This document shows positions 17,196-25,680 of a stretch of 55,469 nt of DNA, piece after piece. The notes under the pieces were generated by a model that worked only from the letters and a program-made list of their open reading frames with translations, did not search any database and was not told the DNA's origin. Every line of letters starts with the position of its first letter. Position 1 is the stretch's first letter. The stretch spans positions 1 to 55,469 of the forward strand of contig CACLBK010000004.1 of assembly GCA_902605135.1 (NCBI GenBank), in the 5' to 3' direction. A program made the position numbers and the translations under genes. Source of the DNA: an uncultured Alphaproteobacteria bacterium (lineage in GTDB: Bacteria > Pseudomonadota > Alphaproteobacteria > HIMB59 > GCA-002718135).

Positions 17196-18030
17196 AGAAA
17201 ACAAACTAGGTATGGGCCTAGGGGCTCTTTTATCAACGACTATTGATAGTAATTCAAACGATAGTGGGATTCAAAAAATCAACATTTCTCAAATAGTACC
17301 AAACCCTAAACAACCAAGAAAAATTTTTAAAGACGAAGAGCTTAAAGGGCTTTCTTCATCAATAAAGAATCAGGGCTTGATACAACCAATAATTGTAAAA
17401 CCAGCAACAGATAACCAATTTCAGATTATTGCTGGAGAAAGAAGGTGGAGAGCGTGCCAACTAAATGGAATGCACGAGGTAGATTGTGTTGTTAAAGATC
17501 TTGACGATACTAATGTTTTAGAAGCAGCTTTAATTGAAAATATTCAAAGGGAAGACCTAAATATAATAGAGGAAGCAAATGCATATAAAGGATTAATCGA
17601 AATAAAAGGTGTTAATAATGAAAGCCTTTCTAAATTAATTGGCAAAAGCTCGAGTCATATTTCAAATACTTTACGCCTCTTAGAGCTTGATAGAAAAATA
17701 CAAGAGATGGTAATAAATGGTGATCTAACTATGGGACACGCAAGAGCGCTTATTGGCGTTCCTGATGCTATTAAAAAAGCAAATGAAATAATTGAAAAAA
17801 AACTAAGTGTAAGACAGACTGAGAAGATTACAGCCGAGTTCAAGAATAATAAAAAAAAGAAATTCTCAAAAGACCCAAATATATTAGATTTAGAAAAAGA
17901 ACTTTCTGATAAAATAGGCTTAAAAACATCTATACAATTTAATGAAAACGGATCTTCTGGATCTTTAACGCTGTATTATTCTGATTTAAATCAACTAGAC
18001 GATTTAATGAAAAGACTTAAGAAACAGTAA
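17188..18030 (+). CDS. parB: Chromosome partitioning protein ParB (Spo0J), CTPase DNA-binding
   Basis: ParB loads on parS, closes around DNA as a CTP-dependent clamp and recruits ParA and SMC. The N-terminal LGMGLGALLS is the ParA-interaction motif. The CTP-binding ParB/Srx domain shows PNPKQPRKIF, the GERRWRACQL box near residue 88 and ENIQREDLN near residue 112. A helix-turn-helix follows (LSKLIGKSSSHISNTLRLL), then the C-terminal dimerisation domain. Length 280 aa is normal. Its 3' end overlaps the convergent holA by 14 nt. Confidence 0.97.
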   Translation: MNKENKLGMGLGALLSTTIDSNSNDSGIQKINISQIVPNPKQPRKIFKDEELKGLSSSIKNQGLIQPIIVKPATDNQFQIIAGERRWRACQLNGMHEVDCVVKDLDDTNVLEAALIENIQREDLNIIEEANAYKGLIEIKGVNNESLSKLIGKSSSHISNTLRLLELDRKIQEMVINGDLTMGHARALIGVPDAIKKANEIIEKKLSVRQTEKITAEFKNNKKKKFSKDPNILDLEKELSDKIGLKTSIQFNENGSSGSLTLYYSDLNQLDDLMKRLKKQ

Positions 18031-18955
18031 TTTTTTTTATACTCAAAAGAAAGCGCAAACAATAAACTAATGACAAACCTCTTTCTTTTCGCAAAACCTT
18101 TTCTGTTGATGAGAGTAGCCTAACAAGCATTTTTTTCTTTTTAGAGTTATATTTTTTATAAAACTCAATTAAAAAATTTTTTTCTTTAAATAAATAAGCA
18201 GGTATTTTTTTTTGATATTCATTTATATTATTGGCTTCTATAATTAATTGACAAAAAAATTTACTCTTATAATAGAGATCATTTGCATCTGAATTATTTA
18301 TAATTTTACTTCTATATACCTCAATTATTTCTTTGTTATTTTTCAATAAATTAAAAAAGATTTTTTCTTTTCCAGTATCATCTATTGTTAGAAGCCTTCT
18401 AATATTGTCAACACTGACCTCTATTCCACCTAAACCCAAGATCTTTCTCAAACTTGTTTCAAAAAACATATATTTGCTCTCAAGTTTTTCAACCATTAGC
18501 CAATATGCATCTTTTGATACAATTAACTTATTATCACTTATAAATTTATTTAAAATTTTTATTCTTGAATCTCTTTCCAACTCATAACAATCAAGCAAAC
18601 AACAGTCCTTTTCTTTATAAAAAAAATTTTTAGTTTTTTTAATACTGCTAGAATTCTCTTGTATAAATATAAAAATATTATTTGATTTTCTTATATTGTT
18701 AAAAGCTTTCTCATCAAAGCCTTTGCAACTATTGAACAAATATATCTTTTTGTTTTCAAATAAACCAACCTCATCTACAAATTCTTTTAATGAGTCGATT
18801 TTTGTTACCAAGGCCATTTCTTTTTGTTGACACTTATCTATAATTAAAGACTTTGTTTTTTCTATAAGTGTGGGCTCATTACCACTAATAAAAAAAAATT
18901 GCTTATCAGGTATTGCCTCTTTGTTTAGTAAAACATCTATAGGCGCTACTTTCAT
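18017..18955 (-). CDS. holA: DNA polymerase III delta subunit (clamp loader)
   Basis: HolA opens the beta clamp inside the clamp-loader complex. The sequence is divergent, as is usual for delta. The N-terminal KQFFFISGNEPTLIEKTKSLI and the middle ESKYMFFETSLRKIL fit the family, and LSSTEKVLRKERGLSL near the end matches its C-terminal helical domain. I choose ATG 18955 (MKVAPIDVL); the track start is two codons earlier. The leuS-lptE-holA order is a strong alphaproteobacterial synteny marker. It is nested at both ends: 4 nt or more with lptE and 14 nt with parB. Confidence 0.88.
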   Translation of the reverse strand: MKVAPIDVLLNKEAIPDKQFFFISGNEPTLIEKTKSLIIDKCQQKEMALVTKIDSLKEFVDEVGLFENKKIYLFNSCKGFDEKAFNNIRKSNNIFIFIQENSSSIKKTKNFFYKEKDCCLLDCYELERDSRIKILNKFISDNKLIVSKDAYWLMVEKLESKYMFFETSLRKILGLGGIEVSVDNIRRLLTIDDTGKEKIFFNLLKNNKEIIEVYRSKIINNSDANDLYYKSKFFCQLIIEANNINEYQKKIPAYLFKEKNFLIEFYKKYNSKKKKMLVRLLSSTEKVLRKERGLSLVYCLRFLLSIKKITVS

Positions 18956-19443
18956 AAACAATTTTCTATATTTATTTCAGATAAAGAAGACACAAATTGA
19001 TTCAAACTCTCTCTTATTGCTAGCTCATACTTTTTTTCTAAAGAAGCATCTGTTCCATAATTATAACCAGATGACTTAGATATAATTGAAAAATTAGAAG
19101 TTATTTCCTTTTCATAACTTATACAATTATCTTTTTTTAACATAAGGGTATAAAAAAACCTCAATTCATATTTTAGGTTTGATGCTGCTTGGTTTGTTTC
19201 TACTGATATATTTGTTTTTCTCTCAGTAATATTTATTATAAGTTTGAAGACATTTTCATTATTATTACCAAAATACATAGGTAAATATGAGTTCATAAAA
19301 TTAAAATTAATTCCAGACGTACCAACTTCTGTTTTTTGAAAAAGTGGGTTTACAAGATTCTTATTATCTTTGTAAACAAAATCCACACCACTGCAAGATG
19401 CTAAAAAGTAAAAAAAAACAACAATGATTAGTTTTTTCATCAA
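18952..19443 (-). CDS. lptE: LptE-like LPS assembly lipoprotein
   Basis: A 163 aa predicted outer-membrane lipoprotein. The signal segment [15 protein letters not shown] ends in a lipobox-type LASC, with Cys17 as the lipidation site. The remaining sequence is beta-rich and weakly conserved. The assignment to LptE, which plugs the LptD pore for LPS delivery, rests mainly on its place between leuS and holA, where lptE lies in most proteobacteria, plus the lipoprotein signal. It overlaps leuS by 4 nt (ATGA) and holA at its end. If correct, it implies that the cell makes LPS. Confidence 0.75.
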   Translation of the reverse strand: MMKKLIIVVFFYFLASCSGVDFVYKDNKNLVNPLFQKTEVGTSGINFNFMNSYLPMYFGNNNENVFKLIINITERKTNISVETNQAASNLKYELRFFYTLMLKKDNCISYEKEITSNFSIISKSSGYNYGTDASLEKKYELAIRESLNQFVSSLSEINIENCL

Positions 19444-21950
19444 ACAACCAAATTAATAATTTTACCCGGAACATATATTTCCCTTATAATGTTTTTTCCA
19501 GATATATTCTTTTTAATCTTATCGTTATTTTTTACTAACTCCAAAACCATTTGTTTTGATAATGAGTCATCAATTTCAATAATTTCTTTTGTTTTACCAT
19601 TAATTTGAATAGCTAATTTAAATTTTGTTTTTTTCTTCACTTCTTCTACTGGCCAACTTTGATTAATACATAAGGTGCTATTATCAATATTTGACCATAT
19701 CTCTTCGCTTATATGCGGTATAAAAGGGTGTAGAATTACTGACAGCTTTCCAAGAGACCATTTAAAACCTTTTTCTGACATTTTTTTTTCTGATAAAGAA
19801 TTGCTGAGAATATTCACAAACTCATATATTTTTGCAACAGATTTATTAAACTGAAAAGATTCTATATTTTCAGACACCTCATTAATAATACTTTTTAAAT
19901 TATCTAATATATCAAAATCTTCTACAGAAGCTGATTTATAATTTTTAGACCTATCAACCAATTCATAAACCTTATTAATAAACTTAAAAGAAGCAGATAT
20001 CCCAGTCTCAGTCCACTGCAAATCTCTTTCTGGCGGACTATCAGATAACATAAACCATCTAGCTGTGTCTGCACCATATGAATTAATAATATCATTAGGA
20101 TCCACAACGTTTTTTTTTGACTTACTCATTTTTTCAATTTTTCCTGTTTCAACATCATACCCATTTATGTCTTTTAGTTGTCCATCAATTTTTTCAACAT
20201 CTTTAGGCTCAACCCATTCACCCTTTTTATTAAAGTATGTTAAGTGAGTAACCATGCCTTGAGTGAACAAACCTTTAAAAGGTTCATTTAAATTAAAATA
20301 ATTAAGATCTCGTAAGGCTTTAGTAAAAAACCTCGAATAAAGTAGATGCAATATAGCATGTTCAATTCCTCCAATATATTGATCAACTGGTAACCAATAT
20401 TCTATATCTTTTTTCTCAAAAGGTTTGTCTAATCTCGAATTACAATATCGAAAATAATACCAAGATGATTCAAAAAATGTATCAAATGTATCTGTTTCTC
20501 TGTATGCCTTCATACCAGTTTTTGGACAAACAGTCTCTTTCCAAGAGGAAATATTACTTAGTGCACTTGAAGATTCACTAAAGTTTTCCACTTCAGGAAG
20601 TTTTATAGGAAGGTCTACTTCTTCAACTGTTAATATTTCACCATCCTCTCTGTAAATAATAGGTATGGGACAACCCCAGAATCTTTGCCTTGAAATACCC
20701 CAATCTCTTAATTTAAAATTTACTTTCTTTTTTCCTATTTTTTTATTTTCTATTTCATCAATTATTTTATTTTTCGCATCGTTTATATTTAATCCGTTTA
20801 AAAATTCAGAATTAATTAAGATTCCTTCATCAGTAAACGCTTCATCATTAATATTGAAAGAATTTAAATTAACATTATTTGGTTTGACAACAGGTATTAC
20901 CTCAAGATTATATTGTCTTGCAAAATCTAAATCTCTTTGATCATGTGCAGGACATCCAAAAATAGCGCCAAGCCCATACTCCTTTAGAACAAAATTAGCC
21001 ACAAAGATTGGAAGTTTTTTACCTCTTATAAAAGGATGGTCTACGAATAAATTTATATTGAACCCCTTTTTAGTTTTCTCAGGGTTTAACCTTTCACAAC
21101 TTTTGATGAATTTTTGTAACTCAATATTTTTTTTCGAAATCTCAACAACTAATTCATGTTCACTTGATAGCGCTATAAAGGTAGCTCCAAAAATTGTATC
21201 AGGCCTGGTTGTAAATACTTTAATTTTTTTATTATTTTCTAGAACTTTAAAATCTATTTCAGCACCTGTTGATTTACCAATCCAATTAGATTGCATAATT
21301 TTTACTTTATTTGGCCAATTATTTAATTTTTCTAAATCTCTTAAAAGCTCGTCTGAGTATTTGCTAATTTTTAAAAACCATTGCGATAGTTTTTTCTTTT
21401 CTACAACTGCTCCAGACCTCCATCCTCTACCATCAATAACTTGTTCATTTGCTAAAACCGTTTTATCTATTGGGTCCCAATTAACCTCAGCCTCTTTTTT
21501 ATAGGCTAGTCCTGCTTTAAACATATCTATAAAAAACTTTTGCTCATGTTTATAATAATCAGGATGACACGTCGCAATTTCTCTTGTCCAATCTAAAGAT
21601 AAACCCATTTTTAAAAGTTGGTTTTTCATTGTTTTTATATTTTGATAAGTCCAACTTTCAGGGTGTTTTTTTTCAGTTAATGCAGCATTCTCAGCTGGAA
21701 GACCAAAGGCATCCCAGCCCATAGGGTGTAAAACATTATAACCTTTCATCCGCTTGTATCTTGCAACTACATCGCCTAAGGTATAATTTCTAACATGACC
21801 CATATGTATTTTTCCTGAGGGATAAGGAAACATTTCTAATACATAAAATTTTTCTTTATTTTGATCTATTTCTGTTTGAAAAATTTTTTTATCTGACCAA
21901 ACCGTCTGCCATTTTTTTTCAACTTCTTTATGATTGTATCTCGATGACAC
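19440..21950 (-). CDS. leuS: Leucyl-tRNA synthetase
   Basis: LeuS charges tRNA-Leu and edits mischarged products. The class I HIGH motif appears as [16 protein letters not shown] (about 41-56) and KMSKS as [16 protein letters not shown] (about 610). The CP1 editing domain lies between them with [11 protein letters not shown] and CPAHDQRD. The anticodon-binding domain with WPVEEVKKK follows, then a final NGKTK...[13 protein letters not shown] region. At 836 aa it is near the usual 850. It heads leuS-lptE-holA and sits 2 nt downstream of the DUF3576 gene. Confidence 0.98.
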   Translation of the reverse strand: MSSRYNHKEVEKKWQTVWSDKKIFQTEIDQNKEKFYVLEMFPYPSGKIHMGHVRNYTLGDVVARYKRMKGYNVLHPMGWDAFGLPAENAALTEKKHPESWTYQNIKTMKNQLLKMGLSLDWTREIATCHPDYYKHEQKFFIDMFKAGLAYKKEAEVNWDPIDKTVLANEQVIDGRGWRSGAVVEKKKLSQWFLKISKYSDELLRDLEKLNNWPNKVKIMQSNWIGKSTGAEIDFKVLENNKKIKVFTTRPDTIFGATFIALSSEHELVVEISKKNIELQKFIKSCERLNPEKTKKGFNINLFVDHPFIRGKKLPIFVANFVLKEYGLGAIFGCPAHDQRDLDFARQYNLEVIPVVKPNNVNLNSFNINDEAFTDEGILINSEFLNGLNINDAKNKIIDEIENKKIGKKKVNFKLRDWGISRQRFWGCPIPIIYREDGEILTVEEVDLPIKLPEVENFSESSSALSNISSWKETVCPKTGMKAYRETDTFDTFFESSWYYFRYCNSRLDKPFEKKDIEYWLPVDQYIGGIEHAILHLLYSRFFTKALRDLNYFNLNEPFKGLFTQGMVTHLTYFNKKGEWVEPKDVEKIDGQLKDINGYDVETGKIEKMSKSKKNVVDPNDIINSYGADTARWFMLSDSPPERDLQWTETGISASFKFINKVYELVDRSKNYKSASVEDFDILDNLKSIINEVSENIESFQFNKSVAKIYEFVNILSNSLSEKKMSEKGFKWSLGKLSVILHPFIPHISEEIWSNIDNSTLCINQSWPVEEVKKKTKFKLAIQINGKTKEIIEIDDSLSKQMVLELVKNNDKIKKNISGKNIIREIYVPGKIINLVV

Positions 21951-21952
21951 TT

Positions 21953-22555
21953 TTAACTTGATTGGAGCTTTAATTTTTTTGCTTTATTTAAAATAGCGTT
22001 TTCAATTTTTACATTATCTTCTTGTAAAACTATTTTATTTACCCAAATAGGGTCTTTAAATTCTTGACAAAAAGAAGTTACTTTAAGATTTTCTGTATTA
22101 AGCCTATTTCCAGAAATAAAAATATTAAGCTTACATCTTTCATTTGGGTTAATAGATGTTGAATACCAATCAGTAATGATGGTTCCACCAATTTGGTCTG
22201 CGGAGTTTAAGGGCATAAAACTAATAGTTTCTAATGCTCCCTTCCAAAGATAAGGATTAACAGACATAGCAATTTGTTTTGCAGTATTATTATTTTCCTG
22301 ACTATTTAAAATACCACTAAATGAAATACCTCCTTTACCAAGTAAGCCCCCACCTGATTGAAGTCTATTTTCTGCATCCCTCATTGCAAGTTCCATATCT
22401 GTTGCAGAGTTAAATTTAGTGCCTGATCTTTCTAAAATTTCATTTCTTGTTTGTGCTTTTGACCATAGTTTATCCATTTCTTCCTCACTTTTATTGTTGT
22501 TGCAGGACAATAAAAAAAATAAAAAAAAGAAAAGGAATAGTCTTATTATAATCAT
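21953..22555 (-). CDS. DUF3576 lipoprotein
   Basis: A predicted lipoprotein of about 200 aa. I start at the internal ATG 22555 ([10 protein letters not shown]), which gives a clean signal with lipobox LLSC. The longer track start at 22609 lies inside the porin terminator hairpin and adds a non-signal segment. The mature part has a charged helix ([14 protein letters not shown]), then [12 protein letters not shown] and a beta-rich C-terminus, matching my memory of DUF3576, found upstream of leuS in many alphaproteobacteria. Its function is unknown; an envelope role is likely from lipidation. Confidence 0.82.
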   Translation of the reverse strand: MIIIRLFLFFFLFFLLSCNNNKSEEEMDKLWSKAQTRNEILERSGTKFNSATDMELAMRDAENRLQSGGGLLGKGGISFSGILNSQENNNTAKQIAMSVNPYLWKGALETISFMPLNSADQIGGTIITDWYSTSINPNERCKLNIFISGNRLNTENLKVTSFCQEFKDPIWVNKIVLQEDNVKIENAILNKAKKLKLQSS

Positions 22556-22599
22556 TAAATTGTAATTATTGTATTGAGAGGTAAATGTAAAACATAAAA

Positions 22600-22627
22600 A
22601 AAACGGCACTCGTTAAAGTGCCGTTTT
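22600..22627 (-). terminator. Rho-independent terminator of the porin gene
   Basis: A perfect 11-bp stem, AAAACGGCACT at 22600-22610 and AGTGCCGTTTT at 22617-22627, closes a 6-nt loop. Read on the minus strand the hairpin is followed by a long U-tract (GTGCCGTTTTTTTTATG), a textbook intrinsic terminator 21 nt past the porin stop. It insulates the highly expressed porin from DUF3576-leuS, and it is the only clear intrinsic terminator I found in the window. Confidence 0.9.
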
Positions 22628-22647
22628 CAAAGATATTAAATCTTTAA

Positions 22648-23694
22648 TTAAAATGACATATTAGCACCGATGTACCACGCAGATCCATCATCAGTTGAAG
22701 AACCTTCATCACTTGCTTCTAAAGAAGTATAACCAAGAATTGCAGTTACACCAGAAGCTACAGCGTATGAAACACTAGCAGAAGTAACATCTTTTGCATC
22801 GCCAGATCCACCAGATGAACCAAGTGTGTTATCTGTTGACTCAGCTGCAGAAATACCAACATTAAACGTTAAGTCGCCTGTTACATACTTCACACCAACT
22901 TTTGTAACATCACCTGTCATTTCGTTAGCAGAAGTTAAGCCTACACCAACTTTATCACCGTCAGCATAACCAACAGCAACTGTTAAATCACCAGTTACAG
23001 CACTTAAACCTACATGATAACCATTAGTATCGTTAGTAGCAGCGTTACCAGTAGTTTTTGATCCATCTACATTTGAAATACCACCACCAAGTGTTACAGC
23101 AGTATCACCTAGATCAGTTACATAAGTTGCACCAATTGCTACGTGACTATCTACTCTGTAAGTAGCAGTTGCAGCAGCTCCACTATCAGTTGAAAGTGAA
23201 ACAGATGCTTTTAAACCATCTGCTAAGAAATCAGCAGCAGTATGATACTCAACACCTAGTACGGTTGAACCAGTAGCAAAATCTAATCCAGTTTCTGCTG
23301 AGTTAGTTGATGTAGTAGCTACACCTTCCGCACCAGCTGAACCTGGGATAGATACTGCATGAGATCCAGAAGCGTTTCCAGCGTTAATTACATCAAGCTT
23401 TGAGCCATCAGTAAATGCTAAAGTAAATCCAGCATCTAAATCACCAGCAGAACCATTTTCATCCATAAGCTTAAAGCTTGATGAGATAGTCATTCCACCG
23501 TCAGTAGTTTCTGATAATGATACACTAAAGTTATTATCATTAATTTGAGCGTTAGTGTCTGTTCCACCTGTAGGTGAATCAAACTCAATACCTGTTTGAT
23601 GGTTACCGCTCATAGTAGCTGTTACAGCTTCAGCAACTGAAGCAGCGCCTAGCGTAGAAACAAGAGCAGTTCCCATTAATAGTTCTTTTTTCAT
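22648..23694 (-). CDS. Gram-negative porin, outer-membrane beta barrel
   Basis: A 348 aa porin. The signal peptide MKKELLMGTALVSTLGAASVAEA is followed by VTATMSGNHQTG, and the chain ends in AWYIGANMSF with the C-terminal Phe needed for outer-membrane insertion. Repeated amphipathic beta strands with Gly/Ser/Thr-rich loops fill the body. Codon use is clearly different from its neighbours, richer in G/C and in Ala, Gly, Thr and Asp, as expected for a very highly expressed gene. It has a strong Shine-Dalgarno (AAGGAG), a structured leader and its own terminator. The substrate is not visible. Very few Lys/Arg fits a strongly acidic protein. Confidence 0.9.
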   Translation of the reverse strand: MKKELLMGTALVSTLGAASVAEAVTATMSGNHQTGIEFDSPTGGTDTNAQINDNNFSVSLSETTDGGMTISSSFKLMDENGSAGDLDAGFTLAFTDGSKLDVINAGNASGSHAVSIPGSAGAEGVATTSTNSAETGLDFATGSTVLGVEYHTAADFLADGLKASVSLSTDSGAAATATYRVDSHVAIGATYVTDLGDTAVTLGGGISNVDGSKTTGNAATNDTNGYHVGLSAVTGDLTVAVGYADGDKVGVGLTSANEMTGDVTKVGVKYVTGDLTFNVGISAAESTDNTLGSSGGSGDAKDVTSASVSYAVASGVTAILGYTSLEASDEGSSTDDGSAWYIGANMSF

Positions 23695-23710
23695 AATTAC
23701 TCCTTTTGAG

Positions 23711-23750
23711 TTAATGAATATTCATTAAATACAAGCAACTAACTTGTATT
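23711..23750 (-). promoter_or_regulatory. Paired dyad elements in the porin leader
   Basis: Two symmetric elements lie directly upstream of the porin Shine-Dalgarno. TTAATGAATATTCATTAA at 23711-23728 is a perfect 18-bp palindrome, and AATACAAG (23728-23735) with CTTGTATT (23743-23750) forms an 8-bp stem with a 7-nt loop. They could be 5' UTR hairpins that stabilise the mRNA, or operator sites for a dimeric regulator. The sequence cannot say which, because I cannot place the transcription start. Confidence 0.6.
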
Positions 23751-23821
23751 AAATGGTTTATTATTTAAAAATTGAATAAATTACAAAAAAAGCATAGTAA
23801 TTCATTATATTTTTTTAAAGG

Positions 23822-23841
23822 ATGTTGTTTTTTTACAACAT
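23822..23841 (+). promoter_or_regulatory. Leader hairpin before yggS
   Basis: ATGTTGT (23822-23828), six T, then ACAACAT (23835-23841) make a perfect 7-bp stem ending 8 nt before the yggS ATG at 23850. It may modulate translation of yggS, or be part of the divergent porin/yggS promoter region. A random occurrence in AT-rich DNA is possible. Confidence 0.35.
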
Positions 23842-23849
23842 AATTTTAT

Positions 23850-24488
23850 ATGTTCAATATTAAAAAATACCAAGAAATCAATGATTTTTTAAAAAAAACC
23901 AACCTTTCTACCAAAATTGTTGCAATATCTAAAAACCATCCACTCGATAGTGTTTTAGAAGCTGTAGACTGTGGAATTCATATTTTTGGTGAAAACAGGG
24001 TCCAAGAAGCTCAAGAAAAATTTCAAATTCTCAAAAAAAACAACCCTAGAATTGAACTACATTTAACAGGACCACTTCAGTCAAACAAAGTCAAAACAGC
24101 GGCCCATTTATTTGACGTTTTTCACACTTTAGATAGAGAAAAAATAGCAAAGGAACTCTCAAAATACAAAAATTTGTTAAAAAATAAAAAAATTTTTCTT
24201 CAAATTAATACTGGTAAAGAAAAAACAAAAAGTGGAATTTATCCAGAGGATACCAAAGATTTCTTATTTTTTCTAAAAAATGAAATGAAATTATCTATAT
24301 TTGGACTTATGTGCATACCACCAATAGAAGAAGATCCCATGTATCATTTTAATAAATTAAAGATTTTAGCAAATGAAAATAAAATTGACAAATTAAGCAT
24401 TGGTATGAGCGATGATTATGAGAAGGCATTACAATTTAACCCAACATATATTAGATTGGGAACAATATTGTTTGGAAAAAGAAAATGA
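23850..24488 (+). CDS. yggS: PLP homeostasis protein (YggS/PROSC family)
   Basis: A small PLP-binding protein that buffers pyridoxal phosphate and affects amino-acid and cofactor balance; it has no known catalytic reaction. The PLP lysine lies in TKIVAISKNHP (about residue 28). Family blocks follow: FGENRVQEAQEKF, LTGPLQSNKVKTA, GLMCIPP, and the phosphate-binding end LSIGMSDDYEKALQFN with RLGTILFGKR. Length 212 aa is slightly short. It is divergent from the porin and overlaps the next gene as ATGA. Confidence 0.94.
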   Translation: MFNIKKYQEINDFLKKTNLSTKIVAISKNHPLDSVLEAVDCGIHIFGENRVQEAQEKFQILKKNNPRIELHLTGPLQSNKVKTAAHLFDVFHTLDREKIAKELSKYKNLLKNKKIFLQINTGKEKTKSGIYPEDTKDFLFFLKNEMKLSIFGLMCIPPIEEDPMYHFNKLKILANENKIDKLSIGMSDDYEKALQFNPTYIRLGTILFGKRK

Positions 24489-25087
24489 AAACTAGAGTAA
24501 ATGTATTTTCTAACGGGTATTTAAATAATTTATTAAGTATAGTTCTGTCTCAATACAAATTAAAACTTATGGATTTTTCTTCTATTGATTATGATAAAAA
24601 CACTACATTAATAAATATAATCATTTTAAATAACAATAGAGAGGTTGATTTAATTAATTTTGATAAACTGAGCGATAATTATTTAATAATGTCAAATTTA
24701 AAAATATTTAATTTTAAAACCAAAAATAATATTAAATTATTAAAAACACCAATTTCTTTAAATCAAATTAAAAATTCAATCGAAAACTTTTTACAAAATT
24801 TAAAAATTCAATTTCATGATATATCAATTTACAATGAAAGATTAACAAATTTGAACAACAATTCTTTTGTTTACCTTACTAAAGTAGAGTTAGAAATCTT
24901 AACTTACTTAATAAGAGAAAAAGTTTCTAGTAAAGATTTTATAAAAGAAAATATTTTGAACATTAAATCGAACATCGAAACCAATTCTCTCGAAAGCCAC
25001 CTGTCAAGAATAAGAAAAAAAATGAATACAGTTAACACAAATGTAAAAATTCATACAAAAAGTGAAAAACTTCTGATCACGGTCTAA
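24485..25087 (+). CDS. Orphan OmpR-type winged-helix regulator with a degenerate receiver-like N-terminus
   Basis: The last 75 residues form an OmpR/PhoB winged helix: YLTKVELEILTYLI, then TNSLESHLSRIRKKM, the usual recognition helix and RLRKK signature, and a final hairpin IHTKSEKLLITV. The N-terminal 115 residues have the length and alternating strand pattern of a receiver domain, but no phosphorylatable Asp context or conserved Lys is recognisable. No kinase lies nearby. It overlaps yggS by 4 nt and is convergent with lolA (4 nt overlap). The target genes are unknown; the nearby porin or envelope genes are candidates by position only. Confidence 0.72.
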   Translation: MKTRVNVFSNGYLNNLLSIVLSQYKLKLMDFSSIDYDKNTTLINIIILNNNREVDLINFDKLSDNYLIMSNLKIFNFKTKNNIKLLKTPISLNQIKNSIENFLQNLKIQFHDISIYNERLTNLNNNSFVYLTKVELEILTYLIREKVSSKDFIKENILNIKSNIETNSLESHLSRIRKKMNTVNTNVKIHTKSEKLLITV

Positions 25088-25680
25088 TTTAGAAGTTTAG
25101 GATTTATTAATTTAAAAAAATTTTTATCAAATTCTTGATAATAATTATGATTATAAATAGATAATTTTAAAGTCTCATTATTTATAGTTACTTCTATACT
25201 CCTTAATACCAAGGGCTTTTCCTCAAAATATACCTTGATTAGAAAGTTTTTTTCTTCGTTATCAGTACCCTCTTTTTCAAGCATAATCTCTTTGTTGCTT
25301 ACTTGCATAATGCTATTTTCAAAAAAAAGGGGATTTCTAAAAATATCATAAAAAAACCATGCGTTTGTATTTTTTGGATTAAAAAATTCATCCTCTTCAA
25401 GTTCGTAGTTATAATACATTGCTTTATTTTCATCTAAAATTATTAAAATTTTTGTTGGTGACGAATATTCAGCTCTAACTCTTTTATTACCAATAAAAAC
25501 CTTTCCTTCGCTTATATTTTTTCCATCATTTTGTAAAAAAGAGGCAGAAAAATTTGTTAGCGACCCTAAATAGTTAAAAATTTCTGTTTTATCATTACTT
25601 TTTGAAAAAGCATTAGATGAAAGTAAAAAAAAAATAATTATAAAAAAATTACAAGTATTCTTTTCATTTTTTAAGAACAT
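25084..25680 (-). CDS. lolA: Outer-membrane lipoprotein carrier protein LolA
   Basis: LolA is the periplasmic chaperone that carries lipoproteins from LolCDE to the outer membrane. A signal peptide (FFIIIFFLLSSNAFSKS) is followed by the LolA-like fold, with FSASFLQNDGKNISEGKVFIG, the PTKILIILDENKAMYYNYELEE block and a downstream hydrophobic cavity region. I prefer ATG 25680 (MFLKNEKNTC); the track start adds five residues. The start region overlaps the 3' end of ftsK by 17 nt. The presence of at least two predicted lipoproteins in this window fits. Confidence 0.88.
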   Translation of the reverse strand: MFLKNEKNTCNFFIIIFFLLSSNAFSKSNDKTEIFNYLGSLTNFSASFLQNDGKNISEGKVFIGNKRVRAEYSSPTKILIILDENKAMYYNYELEEDEFFNPKNTNAWFFYDIFRNPLFFENSIMQVSNKEIMLEKEGTDNEEKNFLIKVYFEEKPLVLRSIEVTINNETLKLSIYNHNYYQEFDKNFFKLINPKLLN

